Source of the DNA: Malania oleifera
Lineage: Eukaryota > Streptophyta > Magnoliopsida > Santalales > Ximeniaceae
NCBI RefSeq assembly: GCF_029873635.1
Contig: NC_080419.1
Location: 65,514,323-65,578,322 of the forward strand
Length of the DNA stretch: 64,000 bases
Direction: 5' to 3'
Positions 22,240 through 34,600 of this stretch are shown here, piece by piece (position 1 is the stretch's first letter; every line of letters begins with the position of its first letter). The notes beneath the pieces were generated by a model, which was not told the origin of the DNA, searched no databases, and saw nothing but the letters and a program-made list of their open reading frames with translations. Position numbers and translations under genes: made by a program.

Positions 22240-22942
22240 CTTTTTATTCTTTCCTTTAAATTATTATTATCTTTCTTTAGAATTCCAAGTAAAGTTAAGC
22301 TTTTAAATACACATTGGATTATTATTGTTAAAGTTAGTATTTTTCTTTTATCTTCTTATTTACCATCATTATGAGAGTTAAACTTTGTTTGGTTTTTTTT
22401 CTTTTATTAAAGTTTGGTTTGTTTCTTAAAAAGAAAAAAAAAATCTTCTTTTAGGATTTAAATCTTGTTGGGTTTATTTGATTCGAAGTCGGTTTAATTA
22501 AAATCTGATTTTTTTTTCGGGTTTAAATTTATCATTTAGTTTTTAAAGTTCAAATCTTAGTTTGATTTTTTATTTAATTAATTAAAGCTTGAAAATTTCT
22601 ATCGTCTTTCTGTTTAGTTTTATTGTTAAAATTTTAAATTTTGGTTAGTCCTTAGTTGCGTAGAATCTTTGGTTCTTGAGTTTCGAGTGAGTTTTTATTG
22701 TTGCGAGCTTTAATTACGTTTTAAAGTTATCATCTTTAGTTTTCATTCTGAAGCTCAACGCGTGTTTAAATTCTTGCCTAATTAGACGTAGGTTTTTTGT
22801 TTCGTATTATTTAATTCAGTGCATGTTAGGATAGGCTTTAATTACATATTAAAGTTATCATCTGGCCTTTGGGTTGAATATTACATGATATAATTCCTAT
22901 ACTTGGGATAGCTTCCGAGCTGCTCATTTTTAGAGTGAGTCA
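21189..22942 (+). repeat. 3' LTR of element B
   Basis: It starts TGATTACACGC and ends GAGTGAGTCA, 1754 bp. A TATA-like CTTATATTTC near 21641 precedes a pyrimidine-rich stretch of about 500 bp and a CT microsatellite (22187-22236). The terminal CCTATACTTGGGATAGCTTC block near 22897 is shared with C and D. The long open frames at 21556-22177 arise from the pyrimidine bias. Confidence 0.9.
22187..22236. repeat. (CT)n microsatellite
   Basis: About twenty-five TC units in the B LTR. Confidence 0.95.
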
Positions 22943-23610
22943 GTCGTCACATATGGTGATCTTCTCACTCATGTACATATTCTAAAGAAATTCAAAGTAC
23001 CTGATTTTAATAAATATAGTGGAACAGGATGTCCAAAGATTTCATTTTCAAATGTATGCTTGTGAGATGACACCATATGATAAAAAATGAAAAACTATTG
23101 ACTCATATTTTCTATGAGAGTTTAATTAGCCCAACCTTACGATGGTTTGCTTCGCTAGACAAAAATAGAGTTCAAGAATGGCAGGGCTTGGCTAATTTGT
23201 TTCTAAAACAATACTAGTTTATTAGTGAGATTTCCAAAGATCAAATGTGTCTTCAGAATATGAAGAAGAAAAGTTTTGAAACTTTCAAGGAATATACTCA
23301 AAGATGGAGAATGGTTGCTGCTCAAATAAATCCACCATTGTTAAATATTGAAATGGTCAACAATTTGGCGAGAACATTGAAAGGTGTATACTTTGACAAG
23401 TTAATTTCATAAAGTCTATCCAACTTTGCAACAGTTGTGGCTATTGGAGAAATAATAGAAAGTAGGCTAAAATTTGGGAAACTAGATGACTACACCACCC
23501 TTAAATTTGTTGAACAAGTCATTGGAAAGAAAGTATTCGTCAAGAAAGAGAAAATTGAAGGAGAAGTGAATCAGTTTCTAAAAACAAGGCAAAAAACCCG
23601 AATCTAACTC
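22943..23610 (+). pseudogene. TAT-like Ty3/gypsy gag remnant (element M)
   Basis: Reading across frames gives KKFKVPDFNKYSGTGCP, RWFAS-like sequence, RMSLQNMKKKSFETFKEYAQRW, then VAAQINPPLLNIEMVNNLARTLKG and YFDKLI. This is the gag order typical of TAT-lineage elements. Many stops and frameshifts occur. No LTR of this element was found in the window. Confidence 0.7.
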
Positions 23611-24501
23611 AAGCTATTTGCACCTATACTACCCAACCCATCATTAACTTTCAATCCAACGACAACCCAAATCAAGTCAATCCCAACCTAATACCAAGAA
23701 GGAAATTCACCACTCTTCCAATTCCCTTAATTAACTTATACCATCAACTACTAGCTCAAAGGAAAATTGTGCCAATACACATAAAATTAGGACATAATAT
23801 GAAATTCTATAATCTAAATTAGAGTTGTGAATATCATATGAATGCGCCTAGCCATGCTACTAATAATTGTTTAGCCTTGAAGCATCAAATTAAAGACCTC
23901 ATTGATGCCAATATCTTGAAAAAGTGATGTAACAATTAAGGCTTTTAATGGAACCATTCAAGGAGTTGTAAGAGAGATCAATCTTGATATTGAGATTGGT
24001 CCCTGTATCTTAATAGTTGCATTCCAAGTTTTGGAATTTGTGTCTTCCTTCAATATGTTACTGGGTAGACCATGGATCCATACAATAGGGGTGGTGCCAT
24101 CCTCATCGCATTAGAAGTTAAAATTCATTCATAGTGACCATTTGATTACTATGAAGGGAGAAGAGAATGTTAAGGCAATTCAATCAAAAGTAATACCTTA
24201 CATTGAAGTTGAGTCAAACAATTGTTTTCTTAATGCAATAGAGACAATACCTTCATTATTTGGCAATGAAAACCTAGAGGTTATAGAAATCAATATGACA
24301 ACTATTGAACGAATGTTGGAACAAGAAGGTGAGATGAAAAAAGAAACCATGTATGATTCTGATATAGTAATCTCAAATATTTGGCACCATTTTGCTAAGT
24401 CATGGAATGTTTTGAGTCATGTATTGGAGATTGTACTAGAAGATGTCAATTTATTCAAGAGGGCGTCAATTAGGTGTTCCCAAGCAAGAGTGATTTGCTA
24501 G
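23611..24501 (+). pseudogene. TAT-like protease region remnant (element M)
   Basis: Near 23830-23930 there is a histidine-rich segment reading CEYHMNAPSHATNNCLALKHQIKDLID, the cysteine/histidine motif that precedes TAT protease. The protease end follows: NMLLGRPWIHTIGVVPSSSH near 24054, KFIHSDHLITMKGEENV, then VIPYIEVESNNCFLNAIE. The last open frame (24142-24501, 119 residues) ends in a region I do not recognise. Catalytic Asp is not visible. Confidence 0.65.
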
Positions 24502-25869
24502 ACACAAACCCTTCTTTGTTTTGACTTGTATCCAAAGGATGGGTCATCATTGTAAATATACTCACTTTTATAATTTCCTCTATATTTGTACCATCCAGCA
24601 ATTCTTTGTATAATTCCTTAAACCCTAAGACATTGTTGATTGTAATAAGAATACTTTATCTAATCTAAATGGAAAGATAAGAAATTAGGAGATATAAAGA
24701 AACCTTTGAAAATGATCAAAGCATGAAGATCAAGCATGTGGAAGTTACGAAAGGGAGATTCAACACTAAACATGATATTTGATATCTCATAGAATCAGTA
24801 ATGATGGTGTTCAAAGATGCATTCATTTTATAAAGTAAAAAAATAAGGTTTAAGATAATGAACAAAAACATCAACCAAAAAGGATCTACACTACTAAGGG
24901 CCATATGTAGTGAAGATAATTCTTTGGAGGAGTCTGGTGTAACAAAAGAGTCTAAGTCTTAGAGCTTTGTCTTCAAATGATGTAATTCCTTTTGACAAGC
25001 AATAAAATTAACTTTTTCACTTCAATATATCTTCGATTTCATTGTGACTTCATTATTATCCATGGGAGATGGTCTTTGAAGAAAAAAAAATAGTAAAATA
25101 ATAATAAAAAAAGATGTGATTATTGCCAAAAGAAGTATGTTACAAGACGTCATATCAATAACATTTGAATATGATGGACTTGATCCCCAAATATGGTGAT
25201 GGGTTCAATCCAAATAGTCATAAGGTTGAGGTCTCCAATGATAATTTGATGCTTGTTAATTAGCTTCATAAAATAAAGCTCATGATTCATGTAAGACTTA
25301 AATTATTGGTTGGAGGATTGATTCTATTAAAACTTGGGTAGTTAGAGATGTTATTTTTAGAGAATGGATGATCATTTTCAAAAGGTTATTTTTTTTATGC
25401 TCAAAGTTCTCATTTATTTCATGAAGAGTGGTAGGAAAGGTATTATCAGAACAATCAACAATGGTTTTGCCATCGTACCAAATTTTCCTTTAACCTCAAT
25501 TTCCAATAATTCTTTATTTCCTTGACCTCATCATTTAAAATTCCAAATCCACACTGTTTACTAAGTGTTTGGCAATATTAGTGATGACAAGAATACAAAT
25601 GTACAACACATCTTAAAGGAGCAGATAAGAAGGATGTAGAAGCATGAATAAGTTTTGATGGTTTTAGAAATTCTATGAAAGTGTTTAGGCCCAAATAATT
25701 ATTAAATCATAGGGGCAATTTATATCCTTCTTATTGGAGTTTGGTACAAAATGACATCTCTATCTTTTCCTAAAATCTTAATTCAAATATATTAGTAAAA
25801 AAAAAAAGGGAAACCGTTGATGATCGAGTTTTTACCAAAAAAACTTTGACTCAAATGAAGATACAAAAA
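24502..25869. other. Gene-free AT-rich sequence, unassigned
   Basis: I see no coding motif, terminal repeat or RNA gene. It may be the decayed pol or untranslated part of element M, but I cannot show it. Confidence 0.4.
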
Positions 25870-26966
25870 TCTAGGCGAATTAAAGAGAAAAGCCAAAAAT
25901 TTCACTAAGCAGTTGACCAGTCCACATGGATGGTCAACCGGCCTTCCCTCTATTCTAGCTATTGGCATCATCTTGTAAGCAGACCAGACCCTTTAGGCAA
26001 TCAGCTGCTTTGCCTAAAATTTGAATTTTTAAGTTGTCTTCATGTAATTGGTTTGAAATTCTAGACCAACCACTTGTCCCATTGATGCCACATATCAACC
26101 TTCGACATTTTTGGTTGGTAGTTATTTCTAGTTATTTTTCAATTTGAATTCTTGAAATTCAAATTCGAAAAGGGTTTTCCCTCCCTTCAATTGAAGGTAT
26201 ATAAAATGATCTCCTATGGGAGAGCTGAGGGCATGTCTAAGTGGGGGCAAAGTGAGGTTTTCAAGACCAATTTATGGGTTTCAAGAAGGTTTTATATTGA
26301 AGGAGAGAAAGAAGAGATTTGAAAGTCCTTCTCTTTTGCAAAGGGGCTTTGGGAGTGTGATTCTAAGTGAGGGGCCTTCCACTTGATCAACGGAGGTTTT
26401 TTCTTCAAAAATGTCAATTTCAAACCCTTTACATCATTCATTTCCATGCATGCGATTAATTTTGGAATGTTGAAGCATACATGTGTTTCTTTGATGTTAT
26501 GATTTATGTTTTATGATTTCCCTACTTTCCTATATCAAAATTACATGTTAGGAGTAGCAGGACATGTTTTTATCATAATCACTCAAGAAAAAGCATATTA
26601 GCATGTCAAAATTGCATGTGTATATTTGATCTATTTTGGATAATCAACTAGCCTATGCAGACAGTTGACCAACTTTTCTTCATTTTGAAATTGTAGTAGT
26701 TGGCTGTAGGTAGTTGACTAGCTTCTGCATGTTGTCAGTCGCCAATTCCCAAGAGTGCTCATTTTGTACTCTTTATTGATTTCTTTTGGGATTTCAAGTG
26801 TGTTATTGTCTTTACACATGGTAGAGCACTTTTGATTGATAGTGATTGATCTTTTCTTTAGATTTTTATGGTTTCCCAATAAAAAGTCACTTTCCATAAA
26901 AAACAAATGGGTTTACAAGAGTTTTCTTAAAAAACATCAATGATTTTTGTGAACTTTTAAAGTTAT
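25870..26966 (+). promoter_or_regulatory. LTR-like promoter region with motif cluster
   Basis: Near-palindromic GTTGACC/GGTCAAC motifs recur at about 25913, 25937 and 26077, and again at 26661 and 26717. A strong TATA box, TATATAAAA at 26198, follows the first cluster. This matches the layout of the E, F, K and L LTRs (motif cluster, then TATA), so it is probably a decayed copia LTR. I could not define its ends. Confidence 0.4.
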
Positions 26967-28741
26967 TGTTAGTTTAACAAGGTTTTGAATCTTATTTTGA
27001 TGATAACAAACGAAAGGAACTTTACATGTTTTGCTAAGATAAGTTTCAGGGCTCAAAAGTTTTCATGAAGAGATCAAGCTCAAAAGTTCTTTAAAAGATC
27101 AAGTTCCTAAAAGATCAAGCTCAAGTGTTTAAAGAAGATTACATATGATTAGAGACATGGCTCATGATAATGTAAAAGTCAATTGAAGGAAGAAGCTTAA
27201 GAATAAAAGCAAAAACATGAAGACTTAGTGATTAAAAAGTCTTAGTCTTTTAAGAAGTCTCATGTAAGTACTTCAAACGATTTCAATATGAATGCATGAA
27301 ACTCTTAGGTTAATTACTTGTACCTAGATATCTTTTCAAATACTTGGAAAATATTTTTATAAGGTCAAAACTTATTTCAAAAAGGTTAAAATTATTTTAG
27401 GAATGGAAAGCACCAAAACAGGATTCTCCAAATTCCCTTCTTTTTTTTCTACATCTACATTGATGAGCACCTTTATATATAAAAAAACTCCTTCTCTTAG
27501 CTTTCTTTTGATACCAAGATCATCTTATTTGGAGTTGTATAAGAAAAGTTATGACCAAAATACTGAAGGGTGGTTGGAGCTGACAGCACTTCAGGTGACT
27601 GATCAGTTGACTGACAAGCAGACAAAACATGCCCAGTCAACTGACCCCTGTGAGTCCAGGCAACTGAACCCATTCTAAATTTGATATTTCGCTGAAATTC
27701 AAAGTCCAGGTGATTGACCCCGAAAGTCCAATTGACTGATCTTCATAACTGTCAAATTTAAATAGTGTGGGAAGGTTTCCAAAAGTGTTTTTTTGGCCCC
27801 CAAACTTTGAAAAAACTTGGAGAATACTCAAAGCAACTTGAGGAATATGAAATACTACTTTTTTTTCTATCAAAGCAACTTGAGGAATATGAAATACTAC
27901 TTCTTTCTATCTATAAATAAATATTAAACCCAAGAATTAAACACAACAACAAAGATCAAATCAGCTATTGATCAAGTTCTTTCTCAATTAAAGCATTCTT
28001 GCTGAATATTTTCTGAAAGTTAAAGCTGAGTACTTGCTGATTTAAAGGCTCACGAGTCTTGTCCTCTACTTGAAATTTTCAATCTAAGAAAAAACCTGGT
28101 GATATACACTTGAGCTTCATCTTTCTATATTATTATTTTACTGAAGTATATTGGTTTTAAATTGTATTGATCAGCTCTGTTTTAAGAGTCTCTTTGTACA
28201 CAAGAATTGTTCTTTTTCTTATTGTTTTGACGGTTTAGGATTATTGAATCTTTGCATTGCCGAGTGTGGGGTATCGCTTCGAGAGGATGGCTCCATCCTA
28301 CATGAAGGAGTGTGTAAACAGTTTGCTCCACCCGATTAAAGGAGTGGTGTAGTGAAATCCTTGGGTGGTGTGCCTAAGGCAAGGACGTAGGCGGGTATAG
28401 TCGAACCTCGTAAAAATTTTGGTGTCACAGTCTTCTCTCTCTTTAAATTTTAGCACATATAAAACTACATGGATGCTTATTTAAATTGTTGGAAATTATT
28501 TTTTTGATTGAGAATTGCGAAAACCTTAAATAAAGGGGAGTAAGTTGATTGAATCTTGTGAAAACCTTCTAAGGGAGTACGTTCATTGTATAGGTCATTC
28601 ATCAGCTACAACTCAATATCAAAAGACTGAATCTTGGAAGCTTGGTGGAATTGTTATAGTATTCCATATTGTGAAGCTTATCTTGATTGATTGAATGGAC
28701 TTATTGAGTTTTGATTTGATTTACTATCAAACCTTATATGT
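26967..28741 (+). repeat. Truncated copia LTR related to K (element L)
   Basis: It starts TGTTAGTTTAACAAGG, then TTTTGAATCTTATTTTGATG as in K. It keeps a cluster of CAGGTGACTGA-type motifs (27588-27750), a TATA-like CTATAAATAAATA near 27910, and the GGACGTAGGCGGG...CCTCGTAAAA block near 28383. It is cut at 28741 by the start of element D, before the C-rich end seen in K. Confidence 0.8.
27588..27750. repeat. CAGGTGACTGA / GTCAACTGACC motif cluster in L
   Basis: Related motifs occur near 27592, 27604, 27637, 27657, 27708 and 27732, upstream of the TATA-like box. The consensus differs from K, although the LTRs are homologous. Confidence 0.65.
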
Positions 28742-29661
28742 TGATTACGAGCTTAAAATGCGCAATTAGATGTTTTAATTTGTGCATTGGGGCTTATATT
28801 TTTCAATTAAATACCTTACTACACTCAATATGTTAACACGGCGTCCTATTTATAATATTTGGGTTTTATTGAGCAATTCATGAATTTTTGGCATTTTTTT
28901 ATCACAGAAAAATTATCAAGTGCTGGTATTAGTTCGTAATTCACGCATAACTTTTCCATCCAAGCTCCAATCGAGATGATTCAAAAATTTGAAGAAATAT
29001 GAGAAGACTATCTACAATTTTTGTATTTTGAGCTTTGAGAGAAACGGGTTCCAGGAGAGTCAAAAATGGGGCTCGTTCGCTAAGAAATAAAAATAAGAAA
29101 AAAGAAGGAAAAGAAAACATATATATATATATATATATATAGCTGATGTGACCCGACCATGTAGCCGAGTAGGGTCTTCTTGTCTGGGGCTCACTAGGCA
29201 TAGAGCATCACCCCCTCCTTTTATATATTTTTTCCCTTCAGGCCAGCTCGCACCCCTACTCTCTCCTTCCCTTCCCTCTCTTACTCTCCCTTCTCTCCCT
29301 TCCTTCTTCCTCTGCAGCTCTCTCTTCTCCCTTTCTCTTCTCTCTCGGCTCTCTCTGCCTCAGTCTCCTTGTCCTTCTTTTTCTCCTTCTCCCCGCTTCT
29401 TCCTCCCTTTCTTGCAACACCAGGCCACCACCAGTGCCCTTTCTCTTTCCCTCTCTCGGCCAACTCTCTTCCTCCATGTGCTTTTGAAACTCAACCATAT
29501 GCTCCGAGTGCCTTCCTCCATTGATGCTTGCTACCAACCCCACAGACCTAAGAAGCCACTACTGCAGCTGCTATCATGGAACACCCAGCCACTATCTCTA
29601 GCCTGCCAATAACTCCTATACTTGGGATAGCTTCCGAGCTGCTCATTTTTCAAGTGAGTCA
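28742..29661 (+). repeat. 5' LTR of element D, internally deleted
   Basis: It starts TGATTACGAGCTT and ends AAGTGAGTCA. At 920 bp it is about half the B LTR. The start, TATA-like TTTTATATATTTT (near 29219), pyrimidine stretch and terminal block are present, but the roughly 700 bp between the pyrimidine stretch and the terminal block are missing. Confidence 0.85.
29119..29141. repeat. (AT)n microsatellite
   Basis: About eleven AT units in the D LTR. Confidence 0.95.
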
Positions 29662-29663
29662 AG

Positions 29664-29683
29664 TTTTGACGCCATTGCCGGGG
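29664..29683 (+). other. Primer-binding site of element D
   Basis: TTTTGACGCCATTGCCGGGG differs slightly from the Asp-tRNA-type TGGCGCCGTTGCCGGGG and sits three bases after the LTR end. Confidence 0.8.
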
Positions 29684-29774
29684 AATGTCTGTCTTAGTCT
29701 CAAATTAGCATTTTTTCCATCATTTTAATTAGCCTCATGAAAAATAAAAAAAGAATTAAGCTTTGAAAAAATTT

Positions 29775-30830
29775 ATGGCTGCACCTACACTACGCACACT
29801 TATGGATTTTTTGCAATTTCAATACACCACTGCACCATCTTACACTACTTTACCTGATGATGATCTTAATTTCATAATGTAGTGCGGGAGGAAGTTATTG
29901 CTACCTCAGTTCTACGGGATGAAATCTAAGTGCCCTTATCAGCACCTGTTAGAGTTTGAGTTGACTTGCAATATTTTTTTCTCTCATGCTAGAACTGATG
30001 AATCTACTAGACTGTGTTTATTTCCCGCCTCTTTAAAGGAAAGGGCATCGATGTGGTTTAATTCCTTGAGACTTCACTCTATCTCTAATTGAGATGATAT
30101 GGAGCATGAATTTCTGCATAGGTTTTTTCCCTCACAGAGAACTCAATTTTTGCAAGAACAAATCATTCAGTTAGTTAATTATTTCTATACAACTCTTACT
30201 CTTGATTGCAAACACTTTGTCCAGACCAAGTGCAATGGAGAACTCTTCAAAAAAGAACCGGATTAGGCACTATCATTCTTTGATTACCCAGCTGAAAGTG
30301 TCCAACAATGAAATACATGATATGATCAGGCACCCATGGTAGTACAACCTATCAGCACAATCAGTGGTGGAGATAAATATGAGCCAACATATTATCCAGA
30401 CACTCTTTTGCCTCAGTATCAGCCACAATAGATCCCTCTGAGCTATGTGCCATTAGGATTTATTGATGATATCATGAAGCAGATGGCGAATATACTCTAG
30501 CAGTTCATGCAAATTCCAATCAATTAGTATACTCAGGACATAAATGAATTGCAGGACGCCATAATGTGATTAGAATGCAGTTGGATAACTTTAAAAAAAA
30601 AGGAATTTCTAGTGGAACCTCAGCCTAGTCCTCAAGAATACCAATAGCAACAACAACAACAAATACATAATGTTTCTCTTGAGACAGCAGAGGCCACCAT
30701 TACTTCGAGAAGCGGGAAAGAAGTTCCCCAACCTGAGATGCTCATTGCCAGACAACCAGTTGTCTCGGCAGCTAAAGTTACGACTAAAACATATAAAGTC
30801 AAAGAAAAACCAGAGAAAGCGGGCCTAGAA
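29775..30830 (+). pseudogene. Element D gag, capsid and Pro/Gln-rich region
   Basis: It starts at the ATG at 29775 (MAAPTLRTLMDFLQF), parallel to element C. The capsid fold is recognisable at 29898-30092: LPQFYGMKSKCPYQHLLEFELT, then RLCLFPASLKERASMWFNSL. The following RFFPSQRTQFLQEQIIQL helix, SFFDYPAESVQ segment and PQPSPQEYQ repeat are in frame with C but interrupted by stops (29880, 30092, 30265, 30434 and others). Confidence 0.8.
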
Positions 30831-31460
30831 GTGAAGCAGCCAGTTAATGAGGAGGTTGATATTAATAAGGAGTACCAACCTATGGTACCTTGTCCTCAGA
30901 GCTTGGCAGCCGGGGAACTGTCACTCCCGATTAGAATAAATATCAAGGAGTCCAATGCTGAAGCAAATCCTTACAGTGGTAAGATGATTGGTACACCCGA
31001 TAAAGAGGGTGAACAAAATGGTAAATGTTAAACTTTCAAGGAACCAGGTAAAACTTTTAATGCTAATTCTTTTGAAGAACTAAAGGTAACTGTTCCAAAA
31101 AGTTTTCCTCAAACACTAGTTTGTAAAGAAGTAAATTTCCTAGAAAATATGCTGAATAAAGACCCTTTCTAATTAAAAAAAGAAAGTCAATGTGCACACG
31201 TATTATCTAGTATTTTGAAGAGTATTAGTTCCTTTGAGACTGACTTTTGTCCAGGTATGAAGACTGATTCATTGTGGCCGCTCAAATTTGGAGACCCGCT
31301 AGTTCAATTTATAGACTTACACTCACCAAACGAAATTCCTCTAGAGCCTCCACCAGACAATTGTGATGTTTTTCTTTGCTTTCTCTTAATTTTGTTGTAC
31401 CTTATTTTATTTTTAGTTAATTTTCAGGTACATTTCGTTATAGTTTAGTTTTCATTTTCC
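30738..31460 (+). pseudogene. Conserved C-terminal module of element D gag
   Basis: Two open frames (30738-31031 and 31215-31448) carry PYSGKMIGTPDKEGEQ, then ELKVTVPKSFPQTLVCKEVN, then SSFETDFCPGMKTDSLWPLKF, PPDNCDVF and a hydrophobic segment of about 25 residues. Element C keeps the same order. I do not recognise the module as a named domain. A stop at 31029 and another at 31171 separate the pieces. The hydrophobic stretch could be a membrane segment, or simply translation of a T-rich untranslated region. Confidence 0.6.
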
Positions 31461-31527
31461 ATTACTTCTCCACCTAGGTATGCCCTATTTTTCCCGTGCA
31501 CAATTTTTCTATTTCCTCTATGCTTTC

Positions 31528-33779
31528 TGCTAATTTAGGTGTAATCCCAAAAGGGGGGTGAATTGGGTATTTTCAAAAACCTTTACCACTTAATCCCTAT
31601 TTCTAAATTTAATAGATTGATAACTGAAGTATAAGACTGATTTAAATTATTACACCAATGAATTCTTTCCACCTAATTAATTTTTAAGTACGCATGGGGT
31701 TATTCAAAATACACATGCAAGATAAATATTTAAATGCGATGCGAAAAATAAAAAAGAGTAAAAGGAAGAGAGAAGGGAAACACAAATTTTACGAGGCTCA
31801 GCCAACCTGACCTACGACCTCGCCTTGAGCAACCCACTCAAGGATTCCACTGATTCTCTGCTCCTTTAATCGGGATAGAACTTCCCTTACATCCGTTACT
31901 TACAAAAGGCACAGCTTCCTCCTCACCTAGTTCACAACCCGAACCGTGATTACAATATAATATCAAATCTGTAAAAAAACTCAAGTTCGCTTCCAACAAA
32001 GTTAAGCAAGTATAATTGAAACCTAACACATATACATATGATGAAACTTGAAGCTCAGTATGTATGAAACGATACAATCGTTATATGAATGATATGCTTC
32101 AACCAATATCCCTTTTTCTTTCAAATCTCCCAAGTAATGATATAAGTAAAAGCTTTGGAGAAAATTAGGGTTCTAGTTCACTTTGTGAAAATGCACGAAT
32201 ATCAAATGTGAACATATCAAAAGCTTTGTCTTGAATATTATATCAATCAAAATCAAAAAGCTTTCTTTCAAATATTCAACCACAATACGATCTTTGTAAT
32301 ATGCAAATATATATAATCTAATTTCCAAAGATCAAAAAACTGAATATTATGTTTTCCAGAAAAAATCCCTCAATAAAATATATATAGTTATGAACACTAA
32401 GGATTTTTAATCAAGTGGTTTTAAGATATCAAAAATATTGAGCCTTTAACCAAAAAAAAAAAAAACACTTGAATCAAAACCATTTAACCAATGATGAAGC
32501 TTTTCTCAAGTATTGATCTTATCAAAATAATCTATAAGTAAGTACACTCAAGATCAATCACTAAGTTTATATTCAATAATAGATTTTGAGATGACAAGTT
32601 CTTTGAAAACTAAATATCAACATGTAAATCAGTTTATATGAAGAACTCTGTGTGACTGAAGATTAACAAGTAGTTTGATTTACCAAACCTCAATATCAAA
32701 ATGCTTGCACAGTAATCACAAGAAAACCTTTTGAAGATCAAAGTAGCTTTAGCTCAGATGTGTAGTATAAGATTTGAAATCCCAATCACAACCTCAATAG
32801 TATGATCTCCTAAGCTGTGCTAATATGCTTAATCGTATGCCAAAGGTTTGATTTTCTTCTTCTTGTGGTTGTTTCTTATTGTTCTTCTTGTTCTTGTTGA
32901 TCTTAGATCAGGCACTAGGGTTTAGATGTTCATTATATAGGTGGTACCTTGCCCTTAGAATGAATCTTAACCGTTGGATCAAAAAATAATTCGGTAGTTC
33001 TCTCATTAAAAATTAAAATTTTAAAGTTTCCCAACGGTTCAGATGACTAAGGGTTAAGGCTCAGACGATTGAAGTTCCTTAGAGCTTTGAAAAAAATTAA
33101 CTTGGACATAGGGTCAGCAACCGAGATTTGGGTTCAGTCTTCCGAAGTGTCATGTTTAGACGACTGAAGTCCGAGTTCAGTCTTCTGATGTGCTTCTGCC
33201 AAGTTATATGTTTCACCAATAATTCTTCATACAATTGAACTTAATTTTTGATCTTTTGAAGAAATTCTTCAGATGACTGAACTTAACTTCGATCTCCTGA
33301 AGCTGAATCTTTAGATGACTGAACATTGAGTCGGTCTTCTAAACTAACCAACTTTTGGATTTTCCCTTTTAATTTGAAAAATTTTATTTTGCACTTTTGT
33401 AAAATATTTTTCGGGGTTTTAACAATATCTCTAAGTCCATAAATATCCCGTAAAGATGTTCATGAGATGCATGAGTCCTAAAGTCAGTCTAGGGTATATG
33501 TTTAGCCTCAAATTAAATCATATGAAATATGTAAATACATTCAGTTCTAAATACTCATTCCCATGACGCTCTTGAACTTGCCGCATGCATCTTCATTCTT
33601 CAACTCTTTTTGTTCCATGGAGTTTGCAAAGATGTATATACTTTAGTCTTCATGGCTTCAATGACTTTCTATCCTTCCGTGCATGCTAAATATTGTTCAT
33701 ATTCACAATCTCAATGTACAAATCAAATACCAAGTGATTTTGTCATTATCAAAACCGGATTGGACCCATAGAGTCAACA
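31528..33779 (-). repeat. 3' LTR of element E
   Basis: On the minus strand it starts TGTTGACTCTATGGG at 33779 and ends TTTGGGATTACACCTAAATTAGCA at 31528 (given as a boundary only). It is 2252 bp and aligns with 39000-41231 along its length. A TATA-like CTATATAATG lies near 32930-32941 (minus). Confidence 0.9.
33040..33345. repeat. TTCAGACGACTGAA motif cluster in 3' LTR of E
   Basis: Near-palindromic variants of TTCAGACGACTGAA (or its complement) recur about every 20-35 bp near 33047, 33062, 33135, 33155, 33174, 33270 and 33313. They lie upstream, on the minus strand, of the TATA-like box. Confidence 0.7.
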
Positions 33780-33797
33780 ATCTCCCCCTTTTTGATG
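33780..33797 (-). other. Polypurine tract of element E
   Basis: On the minus strand, CATCAAAAAGGGGGAGAT directly precedes the 3' LTR start. Confidence 0.85.
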
Positions 33798-34229
33798 ATG
33801 ACAAATACACGAGCAAAAATATAGATTGGGTTATGCCTAACAAGGCTCCCCCTCAAATAATGCATCAAATATTCAGCAAGTGAAATATGCTCATGCCAAA
33901 TGAAATATGGTCATGCTCATACACAATTAGTTTTACCTATCCTTATTTTTGCTATCGCCTGATCTCCTCCTTGCTAATGCAAAAAGTTGTGTTATTGAAT
34001 GTAAATTGCAATATGAACATACACAGTGTGTCAATTTTCATATATTACTAAGGTTCAAAGATTACGTGATGATGAATATGTTCAAGTCAATATGCTCTTA
34101 TCATGGTGTGAAAAAATGTGATGCCAAATGAGAACAAATGAACTTAATATGAAATTTTTGTCTATTGTGAATATTAAGTGACGTTGCTCCCCCTGGATTA
34201 TATCATCTAATATAATTCTAGGCAACCTC

Positions 34230-34600
34230 TCAACTATGCATTAGGCCTAATTCATGCCTAATTTGGATAAACCTATCCTCCGTAAATGGTTTCGTGAACA
34301 TTTTTGCCCATTGTTCATCAGTACATACAAACTCAAGCGTTACATCTCCCTTTTGCACATGATCACGAAGAAAATGATGTCTTATTTCTATATGTTTAGT
34401 TCGTGAATGTAGTATGAGATTCTTTGAGATGTTTATTACACTCATATTGTCACATCTTATAGGTATTGTGTCATATATTAATCCAAAATATGTTAGTTAT
34501 TGCTTCATGTATAGTGTTTAAGCACAACAACTTCTTGCCGCTACATATTCTGCCTCAGCTGCGGAAAAAGCTACTGAATTTTGCTTCTTGGAAAACCAAG
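34230..34600 (-). pseudogene. Element E RNase H remnant
   Basis: The frame at 34445-34230 reads INISKNLILHSRTKHIEIRHH, then FVCTDEQWAKMFTKPFTEDRF. This is the C-terminal half of copia RNase H and the end of the polyprotein. The N-terminal half (SYSDTD, then a shifted frame for [15 protein letters not shown] and SWFSKKQNS) lies at the end of the RT frame, so a frameshift divides the domain near 34680. Confidence 0.85.

Larger units (their letters stand above)
16820..22942 (+). mobile_element. Element B: Athila-like Ty3/gypsy retrotransposon, deleted inside
   Basis: It has a truncated 5' LTR, gag end, protease, a scrap of integrase, a long 3' untranslated region, a polypurine tract and a complete 3' LTR. 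The flanks GTTGT (16815-16819) and GTCGT (22943-22947) could be a 5-bp duplication with one change, but the flanking sequences belong to different elements (K gag on the left, a TAT-like gag on the right). The duplication may be chance. Confidence 0.8.
28742..31527 (+). mobile_element. Element D, left part: Athila-like gag-only element
   Basis: It contains a 5' LTR, a tRNA-Asp-type primer-binding site, gag with the same C-terminal module as element C, and the start of the untranslated tail. It breaks at CTATGCTTTC (31527), where element E begins, and resumes at 41232 with a repeated CTTTC and then ACATTGAGGACA. No protease, RT or integrase sequence lies between gag and the tail. Confidence 0.85.
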
